DNA from: Eutrigla gurnardus
Lineage: Eukaryota > Chordata > Actinopteri > Perciformes > Triglidae
Reading direction: 5' to 3'
Assembly: GCA_963514095.1 (NCBI GenBank)
Contig: OY741273.1
Span: forward strand, 18,117,465 to 18,181,464
Length of the DNA stretch: 64,000 nt
The translations under genes and the position numbers were made by a program. Positions 24,460 through 36,489 of this stretch are shown here, in pieces; the first letter of the stretch is position 1; the number at the start of each line of letters is the position of its first letter. Under the pieces are notes generated by a model, which saw nothing but the letters and a program-made list of their open reading frames with translations, was not told where the DNA came from and searched no databases.

Positions 24460-26400
24460 TCTGCACATGTCTGACAATCTTAATACATAACATCTCATGA
24501 TAATATTTGACAATATTATGAACCCCCGTTATTTACAGATCAGATATTTAGTGTTCATTTTTATTCTAACAGTTTGCGTGTTAAAAAGGCTACTATGTTT
24601 CTCTACTGCAGAGAATTCCAATTATTGCAATGTATGATAAAATGATGCTGCGCTGATCTAATGCACCCTCCGCTATCAGTCATTTCATAAAAAAAACACT
24701 CCATGCTCAGTCAGAGTTTAGTCCACAGCACCGCAGCTAGGGTGTGTGGCTGAGCGCTGGTGAGTGGAATCATTCCAAAGCTCAGAGGCTGACAGCTCCA
24801 AACAGATGGAAAAGCCCCGTCTGTCCTACGCAGCCTCTCTCTTTGTCCACCTTTCCCCTTTTGTATTGTTGATTTGTTTATTTTTGGTTTCTATACAATC
24901 AAGAGCCTCTTGAGCTCGGAGTGTGGAGAGGCCTAGACATAATACGACGGCGGCAACGGATGAGAGGGACAGCATGGGACCGGACCCCCCAGGCGTGCTG
25001 CAGGGGGCCTGCTCGAGCAGGATGCCAGGAATGGCTCAGGGGTCCCAGCGGCACGAGCCGCTGACACTTAACAAGCGCCTTGCAGTTGTCCCTGGCCTTG
25101 ACCCTGTCTCGTCTTAAGACACATATAGAGCTTAGACAGGAGAAAGCCGTAGGGACGTGATCAATTACACTCTGTCATATTACAAGAATATCCCCAATAA
25201 CTATATATTATAACAGCTTTTCCATTACATAATGTGGAGGGAGTTTTGACCCCCTGGTGAAAGTTGCCATTTGTACTTTCACACATCTGGCATCAATGAA
25301 TACTTGACTGAATTAGCAAGTCACTTTGAATTGGTTTTAAATGTGAATTATGATGCACGTAAGCAACAAATAATACAAAACAAAAGATTTAAAAAAATCT
25401 GGTCAGTGTTAGTAGCAGCTACACGTTGAGCTCAGGAGATTGGGATACCACTGTTAGCATGTATATTAACACCGTCCTGTTGATTCTGCCCTTTTCCCAC
25501 TCGCTGCCGTTTCCCTGACTGGGGATTTCTGACAGGCAGTCCAATAGATGTCTCAGCTCAAGGCTTCCTGTTACAAGACCATAACAGACTTTGCTTGGTG
25601 AGTAACAAGGACACATTCTCTGGCTCCTCGCATGTCCAACGGGAGGCCGTGGATCACGTACGGGAATCAGGAGTTCATTTAGCAGGCTGCTTAGAAAGTC
25701 ACGAGCAGGAACATAGATTTAAAAAAAAAAAAGAACAAAAAAAAAAAAGTTTGTATTGTTGAAGGTCATATTTCTACAAAACTCTAAAACACACTAGAGT
25801 AATGGAAACTGATTTTTTTTTAGCTGCATTTGAAACGAAACTTCCCCACTTTCACGAGCATTGTGGACATTTAACAACGCTGATGCAGTCAAAAGGAATG
25901 CAACGTAAAAGGAGCGGTGACTAATCAGGCAGTTTTAAAATGTTTTAGAAGTTATAAAACTCAAGCCCGGGCCTGACAGTGCCTACGGTCTTATACATAT
26001 TTCCACGTTCATAGTGAAAAGAGGAAGAGACGTACCATGTTAATATTTTTATTACCTTCGTTTTTATGAGTTGCCAAAATCATCAAATGGTGTTGTTTTT
26101 CCAAAATGAGAGGTGATCATGGTGCAGGTGAAATTAAAACTCTGAAAATGCCAATAAAACTGTTTGCTGGAGAGAAGATTGGATAAAAATCAAAACGCGT
26201 GACAAACTTAACAGCTGTTTGTTTGGGATCAGCTCAGGTCAAGTACTCGCTGTTTATGTTACCATGCTTTAATACAAACATTGTCCATAGCCGTTAAATA
26301 CCATTAATCGGTGTTGTTGACGTGGATGTCTTTATATCTAAACGCCCACTGCATTGCCGTTTCTAAAAGCTGAACCATTAAGAATCAACACTCCACATAC
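24460..26400. other. Single-copy non-coding DNA
   Basis: 24900-25120 is GC-rich and contains the 14-bp palindrome CCTGCTCGAGCAGG (25008-25021). The rest is AT-rich with A-runs near 25720-25750. No gene supported. Confidence 0.4.
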
Positions 26401-27940
26401 CAGGCAGTTAATGTGATGGAAATTTGCCAAGAGTGGATTCCATGCAAACCGAGCTGCCCCGTCTTCTATTGGCCTGGGAATACACAAAATGCCCCACATG
26501 CATTATGTGACGCCGAATTGTGCTTTGGAAAAACGTGCCTTTTAATGTTTCCCTAATTGGGGGGCATTAATCAATTGTGCTCCATCAGCAGAGGCTAAGA
26601 GGGCCTTTAAGCATATGCCCAGCGACCAGCTCCCTGACCCAGGACCAGCTGGCTCCCAACCCACGCTCTGCTGCAAGAAATCACTTTTGACTCCATCCAT
26701 CAAAGCTACATTAATATTCTGTCTTAAGCAGCCCACTACTTGGACTGCATTCATGGTCTTAATTACCTCAGGCCCTGCCAGCAGAAGGTGACCGCAGAGA
26801 CCAAAGCAACTGTATCAGCTCTCCCTCTCTGTCAGTTATCATACATTTATACTCCATCGGGGACTAGTGTCTCTTTCAAGCGTGTCCGCTTTGGCCCCGT
26901 ACATACCACGTACAGAGGACGCGGGGGTATCAGAAATCGGGGACAATGGCAACAACTGCGCATCTAATTTAGCTCCTTGTTTATCGCAAGTTTGTAATCA
27001 GATCCGCCGCACAATGCGGGCGAGCACAATGGAATGGTGATCAGGGAGCTATTGTTTTTCAAGCTAATTAGCCCCCGGCCATACCTCAGAATCCTCCGGG
27101 GCGCACAATCCCGGAGTTAAATGTGGCTAAATGTGGCATACATCCCTGGTACCATTAAAACGAGCCTTACAAGTCAATGGTATTTGGGGATGTGTTATAT
27201 GATGGCCTAGTTATCTGCTCATTACATTGCTCTGTCGAACATAGCCCAGTACTCTGGGAGCCCGGTATCCACACAACAGTTGTTTTTATGCTCCTAATGT
27301 GGTCCATTTATGTGTTGCGCTGCCAACTCGCATTGTCTTGCCCACAAATGACGCTGCAACTGAGCCTAAGAGTTTATACGGCGGACCGGGGCGGTGTCAA
27401 CTGTGACGACGTTTCATTTCACTCCCAACACTGTTGGAGAACAATTCAACCGTGTGATATTTCATAAATATCACATGGAAGCCTCATAATATGTATTATT
27501 CCACAGTACGATTCATTACTTGCCATCCCAACATACAGCAATCCTTCAAAACTATTAGATAATGTGGTAATTTGTCAATTATGTGTGCCACATGCGAAAA
27601 ACCTTCTTTAGATGGCATACAGCTGCCCATTAAGTAGCCAGCTCAGTGCATCTCACCGATGCGTCTTAATTGTTGATTCAAACATTCAGCACCCAGGGTG
27701 GGAACTGTGACAGCCAGAGAAAGCAAGAGTTCCAAACCAGCCTTGTGGAAACAACCTTTGACCTTCAAGCATTAGCCCCTGACCTGCAACAGGTGGAGAC
27801 GGTGTCTCTGCAGCCAGTTGGACCAAGTGTCAGGGGCTTTCTAGCATCCACTCTCAGCTCCTTGGACAAATATTATCATTTTGCCGAGGACCGCTCAGAC
27901 AAACACGGTGTAGGCTACATGTGAGGTCCGACAGCACATG
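26400..27940. promoter_or_regulatory. Enhancer-like, repeat-free block
   Basis: About 1.5 kb without microsatellites or recognisable transposons. Its base composition is more balanced than the surroundings, and it is dense in developmental TF words. SOX-type ACAATG/ATTGT cores cluster between 26943 and 27109, CTAATTAG (homeodomain) lies at 27064-27071, and a 10-bp hairpin at 27453-27475. Teleost conserved non-coding elements typically look like this, but conservation cannot be tested here. The open frames at 27177-27467 and 27670-27924 show no recognisable domain. A cross-species alignment would decide. Confidence 0.4.
27453..27475. repeat. 10-bp hairpin, 3-base loop
   Basis: TGTGATATTT and AAATATCACA are exact complements around cat. 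Confidence 0.85.
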
Positions 27941-29626
27941 TTATTTCGGGTGTAAATGCTGTGTCTGGGACGAGACGGGGGTCTCGGCTAGGTGACCGAA
28001 AAATGTGGAAAACATACCAAACACCTGTTTTACACTTACAACTCTACACAATAATCCGATGAGACGGAGCAGAGGGGGGTGGGGGGGTGCGGAGATAAAG
28101 GAGAATTCATTAGAACTTCTATGGGACAGCCACCTAAGAATAGTGTGTCATGTGAAGCATGTAGATGTGGCATAATGTGAATGACTTGAGGCTAGAGTAG
28201 TCACAGGGTGGTCACGATGGCACTGGAATAATATATGAATCACTGCATCATCCCATATGAAGTATTTAATAACATGTTGGTCATACTAGATTTGTCTAGC
28301 GTTGCATTTGAAATTCAAATTTCAAGTTATTGCTGCTCTAATGGCAAAAATAAATAAAACAAATAAAACTGGAAAGAGCGTACAAAATGAGCAACAGCTT
28401 TCCGTAATGTAATTTTTCATCAGGTTTAACAATTATTCCTTTCAAAATCTTTCTGGCTTTGCATCTATCAGACAGCATGCTGTTTTAGAGCTTATAGTTA
28501 TTAGTAATGGGGCGAGGAGGCACAGAGTGGTCTGTTGGCTGCCGACCAGGATCGGCAATCTTTGATCTGCAACTGTGCGGTTCTTGGGGCCAGGCAGCTT
28601 CGCAGCGTCGGGGCCCATTGAGAGGAGGAGGCAGGTGAAGCTGCAGCAATAGGTGTCGGCAATCTCCCTCTGGTCTGTCTTCATCGCGGGGAGAATGCAT
28701 GCAAGTGGTCCTCAGAGACTCTCCCTGACGTGGCTCTCAGTGGCAAATGAGTTTTAATGGAGAGGTCAGGGAGAGTTCCTGACCAACGGGGGCCAAGGGC
28801 CAGGTGGCACATCACAGCGTCCCTATGTGCAGCTATCCCCAGAATGCGACACAGTGGCGTCGGCAACTTTGCCTCTGATCAACAAGGGGAGGGCTGGTCG
28901 CGATAGCGTCGCCAAATGCTGAGGGGGGGCTGTGGCACTTGCCCGCTGTGCCAACTCTTGCTCAGGCCATTCCGTTTTCAAGTCTGGAATGAGCTACGCC
29001 GCTGAACGCTTTCCTTCAAATTGGCAAACAAAAATAATTAAACCAGCAACAGACATAATCCTTTGGCCATCTTTTTGTATTTGTCTGTGAAACTTTGGTT
29101 TAAAAAAAAAACTAAAACAAAAAAAAACCTTTTCTCTATGAAAGTTTAAGTTAAAAATTGTGATGTTCTAATTTTTTTAACAAGCCAGACTACTGTTCTG
29201 TTTTCTGTTGAAGTAGATTAAAAGCATTTTTACTTCCTCACTGTAAAAGAGGGCAAAGGATGTTTTGGGACTTCTGAGGAAATGTGAAAGTGCTCTGAAA
29301 CAGTCCATGATCTCCGAGGATGAAATCGTCAGAGCACGGCTAACACTTAGTATAGCGGCACCTTTCATAGTTTGCTGAGGCGTCTTTCATTTTTGTACAG
29401 CCTCATTTTTACGGAGCAGCTCTGGCATTCCTATGTGCAATTGTTTTTACATTAAAGTTTGCATTTGTCTTTTCAGGAATCAGTGATTCACGTTCCATAT
29501 CCATGAAACAAACACACAATTTCAGTTTGGATTTTACAACCTGAGACATGTTGAACAGAGATGTCAACGTGACATGAAACAAACGTTTGTACTGTTCTGT
29601 GACTGTCAGTTAGGAGTGATTCAGTA

Positions 29627-29640
29627 ATGCCACCTACTGG
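29627..29640 (-). promoter_or_regulatory. CTCF-type motif
   Basis: Plus strand atgccacctactgg. Its complement matches the vertebrate CTCF core at 13 of 14 positions, with the GGTGGC centre intact. Confidence 0.45.
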
Positions 29641-29877
29641 ATCCTTATTGCTTCTCTTCTTTTGAAGGACTGGAGCCTACAGACCAATCGGGAACTGTTT
29701 ATATTTTCTTTCCTGTGTCGGATTAAAATTTGCCCGTCCACAGAACAGGCATCATCTTACACTTAAGAGACTTTTAGTGTCCCTCTTTCACTCATTTATC
29801 TTCTCTTTAATAGAGCTCAGTCCTTCTGGAGAGGATGACAAGGAGTAATTAGGCTGCATACAGCCCACAAAGTGGCT

Positions 29878-29891
29878 CTGTCATCTAGTGG
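29878..29891 (-). promoter_or_regulatory. CTCF-type motif
   Basis: Plus strand ctgtcatctagtgg. Its complement matches the CTCF core at 13 of 14 positions; the mismatch falls in the GGC, which weakens it. Same orientation as the site 250 bp upstream. Confidence 0.35.
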
Positions 29892-30466
29892 CCATTGAAG
29901 AGAACAAACAGTCCCTTGCTACTCTCAGCTGTTCGGAGATATTAGAAGGAGAAAAAAAAAAACATTTTGAAACACCAGCTGTCTTGCGGTTTTCAGTGCA
30001 CAATCCTCTAAAACCGCAAGCCTTGCATATAGCTGCATATCTCGCCATCTCAAGTCGGAAGATAATGTAACCCGAGCCTATTGTCTTGCACGGTCCAATA
30101 GGAAGCTCTGAGGATGACAGAGTCCATTTTTATATGCAACCAAATAGCCTGTTAATGACCTGTTAATAAAACAAGTTTATTCTAATTCAAAGCATAAAAG
30201 GCCGCTTCTCAACACATTTTAACCCGACCGAAGCAGCACATACTCACTGAAAGTTTAAAGTAGCTGCGATGTTATGTCCTCAGCCGCCTGCCACTGAAGC
30301 ACTGTTAACACTTTGCTGGGTAGTGTCGTTTTCAGACAATATGCGCATGTGTTGGCCAGCTGCATTTACACGTGAAAGAAAGAAAGGTTTGCACAGATTA
30401 TTATTTTTCAAGTTGCTCTCCGTATTTAATGATGAAACCATTATGGCAAGAAGTCATGCGATGCGA

Positions 30467-30484
30467 TTTTTTTTTTTTTTTTTT
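30467..30484. repeat. Poly-T tract
   Basis: Eighteen consecutive T. Confidence 0.9.
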
Positions 30485-30489
30485 CAGAT

Positions 30490-30925
30490 AATTAACCATA
30501 ATTACTTTGCTTATAAAGAATTACACGATGTCCAGCTTTAAAAAATAATTTCACTGCAAGTGACTTCATTCATTCCTTCTCTTTGTCAATACCTCCAATT
30601 AAGACACAGGTGTCAAACAGTCATTTCTCTTTCATATTCTGCCATCTGCCAACACTGGCATGTATCCCTGTCCCCTGGAGTTGCTTTAAAACATTTAAAA
30701 AAAAAACATGCTGGGAAAAAATGGAATCTGTGTTTACGCATCTGTGTATAGATTAATCGCTGTGAATTACAGGATGCAGTGTTCCCCGTTAAAAATGGTT
30801 ATAAATGCAACTGTTCACTCTAGAATAATCATTAGTGAAAGAGACAGTTCTGGGTACACAACATTATCTGGTTTCCGTTGAGTGAACATTTGTAATTTGT
30901 GGGAACAGATGTGCAGCGTTGTTTT
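30490..30925. other. Single-copy non-coding DNA
   Basis: Nothing recognisable apart from a short A run near 30700. Confidence 0.4.
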
Positions 30926-30929
30926 TACA

Positions 30930-31170
30930 CCTGCGTCGTTTAATTAGAAATGCACACCTCCCCACGGGCTAATTCTGTTATTTATCTATTTTGTGGTGCG
31001 GTGCTCATTTGCATAATGTAATGTTTGTAATCCTCTCAAACTAGGCTGTAATCCTTATAAACTTGGCATCACCCAGACCACAGTGAAGGGGCATTACATC
31101 TCAGGCGTTGCATTTATGCATTTGTTTCAGTCAGTTTATACCATCATCAGTATTCAGTGGAGTTAGACTG
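30930..31170. promoter_or_regulatory. Enhancer-like segment with octamer motif
   Basis: Repeat-free, with an exact POU octamer ATTTGCAT (31007-31014), homeodomain-type words (taattag near 30941, gctaatt near 30968) and no open frame. Regulatory function is inferred from motif content alone. Confidence 0.3.
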
Positions 31171-31319
31171 CTCTAGTTTCATTTTGTAGTCCCTGCACAG
31201 GTACAATAACAACTATTCAAAGGTTCCCTATAGGATATTCAGAGCATTCATATCAGCAAACAACTGCTTGCTTTGTAAAATATGGTGGAACTGATCTGAG
31301 CAGACCGATCCGAGCGAGA

Positions 31320-31407
31320 ATGACGGTTAGCTGCGAGCTACCGGCTCAGCTGTCACCATGTTGAGAGCCGTGTGGAGGTACTAGATGCGAATGAACATTT
31401 AGCACCT
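31320..31407 (-). repeat. Partial reverse copy of the window-start repeat
   Basis: In reverse complement this reads ggctctcaacatggtgaca, then a diverged ctgagccggtagctcg and agctaa, matching about 30-70 of the window. The outer end, taaaggtgctaaatg in complement, resembles the terminus of a MITE-like element. Confidence 0.6.
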
Positions 31408-31409
31408 TT

Positions 31410-32710
31410 AATGGAAAAAGCAGGCTAGATAAGAACAGGGTTACACTCCAATATTTGACTTTAGTGAATAGCAATGATCAACACGTGTTTTAGATTACTA
31501 CAGCTATAAAAAACGTATCCTTGTGAGCTGTAGTCCTTAAAAAGCTGACTGTCCGAGGGCAGACCTCCTCCAAGGAATTATACAATCACTCTGGCAACAG
31601 ATGGAGTACATCTGGCATCGTTTGCTTTCTGCTTAACAAAACCAGCACCGTGGGGCTGGAGCCGAGCAAAGACGAGGGAGCTCAAGTCAGGCATCACTGG
31701 GTATGAGCAAGTTGTCTAAACATGGTTATTTTTTCAGGCCAGTAGTAGTCGGGGAAACTCCTGACACTCACGTAAGTAGCCTCGTTGTTTAAACTCGGAT
31801 CAAGACTTACTCAGAAGTTTGGCAAAAATAGAAGCAACTTTTGGTATTGCATACAAGTAAAGGGACACTACAACTTCTCAATCACATTTACAGGAGAAAT
31901 CCCTACACAATATTGTTTTTAAAGTTGCAAAATTATGACATTATGAAATACTGATAAATATGTAATTGCCTTGATGTATTATAAAACTTAAACAGGCCAT
32001 TTATTCCCCCTTATCCCCACCAAAATGTGGAAGGAGCTTTCGGAATTGAGTGTTGAAATACACACAGACGACACTGCCAGCAACGCACAAGTGACCGTGA
32101 GCAGCTTGACTTCTGATCCCCAAGGAATGACACATTATTCCACATCTTGTTGGGATAATTGGTCTTTTCACACCGTGCGTTCCAAATGCTCCGACGCGCA
32201 TTTGGGTTTACGAGAACTACAATATGAAATCATTGGCGATAGAAAGCACACTTGCCCTACCCATTACATGTCTGCACACTAAGACGGTTTCTCTGGAGCT
32301 GTAGTGCAATAAAAAAAAAAAAGAGCCTGGCCTTCATCATCTCCCCAGAAGCTCACATAAAGAGATTATCAATTGCAAGTAACATTTACCCTCCCTGCCT
32401 CCTTTCCAGTACATCGGACAGCTCCTGAATTATGATAAAGTCAGACACTAAGGAAATACAAAATGAGGTCCATTTAAAGCCCTTCATTCATCTCCAGTTG
32501 AACATTCTCATGTGAAAGCTGTAAGGTCATATTCTACATAAATAATGGGATATTCAGCCCTTGGTTTCACTTAGTGTGCCAATGATGACAGTTAATAATA
32601 ACTAAAAACACTGTTTATTTAATTTGAGTGACAAGGGGATTTATTTTTCAAAAGCATGTGCCAGCATTGTTGGCTTAAATCCTCCAATAACTTAATGTCG
32701 ACAATCAAAC
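31410..32710. other. Single-copy non-coding DNA
   Basis: Nothing recognised beyond short A-runs (about 32310). Confidence 0.4.
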
Positions 32711-32712
32711 CA

Positions 32713-32862
32713 CACATCCGTTATCTGTAAGCGCTTATTCTTTAGGGTCATGGGGGCCTGGAGCTAAAAGCAGCAGACATTGGTCAAGAGGCGAGGTAGG
32801 TCGCCAGTCAATCACAGGACGGACACGTGGAGGCGTTCACGCTCACAGTCAACAATCAAGTG
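32713..32862 (-). mobile_element. Eroded SINE/LINE2 3' tail fragment
   Basis: The plus strand is collinear with the reverse complement of the SINE tail at about 55580-55735. In order: catccg, gcgcttattc, tttagggtcatggggg, cctggagc, cattggtcaagaggcg, aggtcgccagtcaatcac (compare gacgccagtctatcac), then gctcacagtcaac. The tRNA-like head is missing. Divergence is clearly higher than in the copy at 55361, so this is an older insertion. Confidence 0.75.
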
Positions 32863-32869
32863 TTCAGTA

Positions 32870-35800
32870 AGCATTAAAGAAAGGCAAGAATAAATGCCAG
32901 CTTCCAGGAGCCATCGCACCTGTGCCCCTGCAGTGTTTTTGGCAGCCCCTCACTGAAGTCTAGAGCATAATAGACTACACTTCCTTTCCTCTATCATTCA
33001 TCACAATAATCTCTGGTGTGAGACGATGAGGCTTTCCTCCGCTGCGCCAACAGATGGAGCTAGTGCTTCACTGTCTGCAGAGCTCTGCTCTCTGGCAGCT
33101 TCTTCCCAGATGGTCAAAGTGAACACAAAAGCTTGTGTGTATTTTTATTTATTTATTTATTTATGGTCACGTAATACCTTTCCCCATTCCAATCTACATT
33201 ACCATCCTGTTTAACTGTGCGCATCAAAGCGTCGCCAGCTTTTAAGCCCATTTATGCAAAAGCAAATATACTGTAGCCAACAAATCCGTAACTATTTAGA
33301 TTGAAGCTGAAAGACTAATTAGCTGTATATTCTTAAAATGGTGCAAAACTACATATAGCTGAACACGATGAGTGAAAAGTGTATTATTCTGACCGCGTTT
33401 CATATTCTGGTGGCTGGGTATCAGGACCAGAATAATAGAGTAGTAGTCACCACAGACATGTTACATATTAAGCAGCTACTTCGACGTGTTGTCTGGTGCA
33501 TTGAATTCATTTTCCAAAAAAGAGAAAAGGAAACCGTCACCGCCCAAATGTCTGCAAAGATCACATTAAAGCAACTGTGCACGAAGTGTTGAAGTTGAAG
33601 TGATGACCTTGAACAATTTGAGACATCCAAGGAGCCTTCATCACGACGGTGCACATATTGAGCTGTTTTTATTTTGTGATCATCAACGACACAAAGAAGA
33701 ACCGAGCGCGAGTGTAGTTTAAAAAAAGGAAGCGACAACATTAAGGCTGGATTTGATGTGCTCGTTTCTATGCATATTTCTTCCTTTTCATATGGAGGGA
33801 AAACAAACAAGCCGAATGGAGTCTCGTGACGATCCCACCACCACTTGGCTTTCCCTGAACATTAGCGCCGTTATCTGATGCAAAGAAATGTGACGTGCTT
33901 AGTTTTGCAATTGGCACGTTTGCCTGCACAGTGTGAGGACAAAAGCCTTCAGGAATCTGATGGAAACGATTTGTTTTCTGCACTTTTCAATTACCTCGTG
34001 CCCGACGCAGACGCCCATCACCCGCACAGTGTGTCACTCCAAGGCCAGGGAGAAGGAGAGTGGCAAACGGAGATGGAAAACAAAAGCCTGTGTGTCCTGT
34101 TGACAGACAAATAAGAGATGGCATGCCTTGAACACGTGCGGCATTCCTGAGACAAACAAAGTGAATGCCAAGGCCTTAGAGTATAATGCATTTCAAAATA
34201 TGCAGCGCAGGCTGACTGACTTTCTAAAGTGGCTGTTGTCCTTATGTTTGCACAAGTAAGCAGTGGCACTAAAAGTTTAACCCAGTTTCTTAAATGAGCT
34301 CAAAAGGGAAAACTCCCTGTTGTACTTCCCCCCACTTGCACGCAACATAAATTCAGTAATTAATGCAAGACTATCATAGGCAACAAAACACACACACACT
34401 TGGTCTATTTTGCATATATGGCCCCAATGAGAAACAGATACTGAATGTGTTGGTGTGAAGGAATATGGATTGCAGAAGCCACTGATGTAGCCATCGGTAT
34501 GCACAGCAGTGTTATTCTTTTTTTTTTCCATTTCTTCTTCCCACACCAGAGACCTCAACTTCTGCTTTTAAAATGAAACGCCCACCTCAAATCAATGAGT
34601 CAATTAACATATTCTAGGCTCGTTCCGAGCGTGTTGATGAAATGTAACACCAAGCTTCTGCTGCAGTCGGGAACCCTGTAGAATGGAGACAGTACCCAAG
34701 GTCGTGCTAATCAGTTAGCTGATTCGAGTTATATTCAGACGAAAACGGCTCCACGACGGAGGAGCTGGTCCGCCATCAGCGAACGTTTGAGAATGAAAGA
34801 GCAGCAGATTCTCCTGTCATGTTTTTTTTTTGTCTTACAAGACTCTCTCAGAATGTCAGAGTGGAAACAACGCGCGCGTTTGTTTGGTTTTGCAGCAAAC
34901 GGTTCGTCCTCTCAGGCTAGGCTCCGCCGAATATGCAGGGTAGAAGTCAGGGGAATCAGTTACCATCGCGCTTTGAAGTGCTTCTCAGCCTGGGTTTTCT
35001 TTCTTGCCAGCACCAGCGCCCATGCTGCCCTCTGTCAGACTCGATTGCTCTTTTCTCTTAATAACCTCAATGACGAGTTCCTTCTCTTCCTCTCGCTCAC
35101 TATTCCTGTCACTATCACTAATGCTTACCCTTTAGGAGGGCTCTCTTTGCATCATAGGCTTCTGCTTGCCCTGACAAGCATACAGATGAAGCATTAAACT
35201 GATGAAAAATTACTTTTTTCTCAGCCTGAGGGGAGATTTTGGGGTCAGAGTTTGGGTTCAGTGCTGAGTATTTCATTTGCTTCTTTGAAATCTTCTTTTT
35301 CTTTTAAACAACCATTTGAAGGAAGGACTGCTTTTTGCATTTAGTCTTGCTAGCTGGGAAATGTATCCTCATCTTCTATGAGATGGGGCCTGAGAACGTG
35401 GAAGGCTATTTGTCTGTTGTTCATACGAATAATGTCTTGGCATTAGGCTGCTGTGACAAGTGCAATTATTCAAATAGAATAAGTGCAGAGAGGCACACCA
35501 TTCACTTTGGGCATGTTATGTTCAAGCAGGAGCCAGAGTCCTACGAATCAGGGTCAGCTTTGAACGCGTCAGCGAGGTTGTGTCAGTTTACGAGCGTTAT
35601 GTGCATATTGTCTTTTCAAAATAAACTGGATTTAGTTGACAGGCCATTGTTGTATACAAAGTGGCACTTTTGTCCGAAAGTAAATACTACTGTGGGGAAA
35701 CATACAATTAGAGAGCTAATTTAAGATCAGCTAACATTCGAATGATATTTATGTTAGCACTTTTTTTTAAAGTGCAGGACAACATACACTATTGCGCCTC

Positions 35801-36040
35801 TACTGGTCTGCCTTACAGGGGAAATCTGACCAGGCGGCCAGGGGTCAGTAAGATTTTGATCTGAAACCATAAGCAGGGCAGAAATATTGCAACTTTTTCA
35901 GCTGAATGTAATCTATTTATAGAATTATCTTTTCAAAGCCATCAACTTTGACTGCGACTTCATTTCACACTATTAATGACAGAGAGATGATGGAGGCTTT
36001 AACATCAGAACTTTTTTAAATTAGTTTGGGAGCATTTTTT
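32870..36040. other. Single-copy non-coding DNA
   Basis: Contains the (TTTA)n run at 33143-33164. Long frames such as 34787-35197 and 35335-35724 show no recognisable domain, so no gene is called. Confidence 0.4.
33143..33164. repeat. (TTTA)n microsatellite
   Basis: Five tetranucleotide units. Confidence 0.9.
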
Positions 36041-36044
36041 GGAT

Positions 36045-36055
36045 GGGGGGGGGGG
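36045..36055. repeat. Poly-G tract
   Basis: Eleven consecutive G. Confidence 0.9.
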
Positions 36056-36059
36056 AGGT

Positions 36060-36480
36060 TATAAAGTGGCTACAGACTTGTGTGCTGTGATGTTTAATTT
36101 TCATATTATCAAGGTCAGTTGTGTGGAGAGATGTGAAAGCTCCGGGCCATGTCATAAAAATGCCAAGGCTGAAACACACTCGGCGAGTAGAAAAATAAAA
36201 ATGTGTTCAATATAACGCCATCCAAAGCCACAGGCCTTCATCAAATACCTCACCTTTATTAAATCTTCCATGGTTTTGTTGAGACGGTGTCAGAAAATGG
36301 TGTTATTTTGAGAAGTGAAATTTAAATAAATTGGGAAAATGAGTGCCTCTGGGAGCCAACAAAAATGACCAAAGAGCTAAATAAACTTCTGTCAAGGATT
36401 TAATAAAATTACTAGGCAGCTGACTAAAGGAGAGTCAACATATGCCAGAGTTTGTAACTCAACTGGTGGCCTCGGCGATT
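36060..36480. promoter_or_regulatory. Enhancer-like, repeat-free segment
   Basis: AT-rich, free of microsatellites and open frames, with many short TF-like words, in the style of teleost conserved non-coding elements. This is a style judgement only; conservation is untested. Confidence 0.25.
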
Positions 36481-36489
36481 CTGAGTGAG

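Larger units (their letters stand above)
27950..30465. other. Single-copy non-coding DNA with two CTCF-type motifs
   Basis: 28500-28960 is GC-richer than its flanks but codes for nothing I recognise. Short G-rich runs occur at 28075-28088. Two CTCF-type motifs are listed separately. Confidence 0.4.
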
